From: Ralstonia pickettii
GTDB taxonomy: Bacteria; Pseudomonadota; Gammaproteobacteria; Burkholderiales; Burkholderiaceae
Reading direction: 5' to 3'
NCBI RefSeq assembly: GCF_030582395.1
Contig: NZ_CP104382.1
Span: 992,001-1,056,000, forward strand
Length of the DNA: 64,000 bases
Part shown: positions 63,968 to 64,000 of the stretch, piece by piece
How the letters are laid out: every line of letters begins with the position of its first letter
Position numbering within the stretch: the stretch's first letter is position 1
Program-made: the position numbers and the translations under genes
Notes under the pieces: model-generated
What the model saw: the letters and a program-made list of their open reading frames with translations, nothing else
What the model was told of the DNA's origin: nothing
Database searches by the model: none

Positions 63968-64000
63968 GGCGGCTAAAGATGGGGAACACGAGTGTCCGTG

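Noticed and set aside
44021..64000. Second copy of the tRNA 3' end marking the other attachment site
   Set aside because: No repeat of the T-arm/acceptor sequence was found by eye downstream in the window, so the island limits cannot be set.

Overview
The window reads as chromosomal DNA of a high-GC betaproteobacterium, most like Ralstonia or a close Burkholderiaceae relative. The evidence is gene content (TRAP transport beside a pectin-attacking enzyme, a paaABCDE operon with a TetR regulator, cheV, GntR, LysR and ECF regulators) and strongly GC-biased third codon positions. The species call is inference; no rRNA or housekeeping marker is present.

Positions 1-44,000 look like ordinary, densely packed backbone. 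A truncated MerR regulator is followed by a galacturonate-type block (Tat-exported GH28 polygalacturonase, TRAP dctP/dctQ/dctM, porin, GntR regulator). Next come a quinone-oxidoreductase/HxlR divergent pair, a DGPF protein with an ECF42-type sigma factor, and a deletion scar that joins the 5' end of an msuE-like FMN reductase gene to the 3' end of an sfnR-like sigma-54 activator gene. An acyltransferase gene, a polar amino-acid ABC transporter, a Cys/Met-metabolism PLP enzyme and a cysteine-dioxygenase-like cupin form a probable sulfur-amino-acid group. They are followed by a LysR/enol-lactonase pair, the paaR and paaABCDE phenylacetyl-CoA epoxidase locus with a palindromic operator, an MFS exporter, three small enzyme-like genes around a TetR regulator with duplicated operators, and a flavin-dependent monooxygenase with an unknown helical partner. 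The block ends with a transglutaminase / ATP-grasp-alpha-E / transglutaminase-DUF2126 operon divergent from a zinc metallopeptidase, a small lipoprotein, cheV and a LysR/SDR pair.

From about 44,020 the character changes. An atypical tRNA-like gene abuts a P4-type tyrosine integrase with an inverted repeat at its start. Just after the integrase lies a 299-bp dyad-symmetric array of eleven GGTAAT-type repeats bounded by a 17-nt inverted repeat. The rest of the window is accessory DNA: a LexA-boxed gene followed by a truncated SRAP (YedK/HMCES-type) gene, remnants of an SDR gene and an IS3 transposase, a low-affinity iron permease, a second, minimal tyrosine recombinase, many small hypothetical genes, an epoxide hydrolase/Rrf2 divergent pair, a double-TonB-domain lipoprotein and a frameshifted gene. 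A 24-nt partly palindromic intergenic repeat is scattered here and was not seen in the first 44 kb.

The most coherent accessory system is the four-gene block 49,784-55,828: a CHASE3-GAF hybrid kinase with three receiver domains, a CheR methyltransferase, a stand-alone CheB methylesterase and a receiver-kinase. No chemoreceptor, CheA or CheW lies beside it. The less-studied amidoligase-like operon at 31,765-40,093 and the symmetric repeat array at 45,509-45,807 are the other places worth attention.
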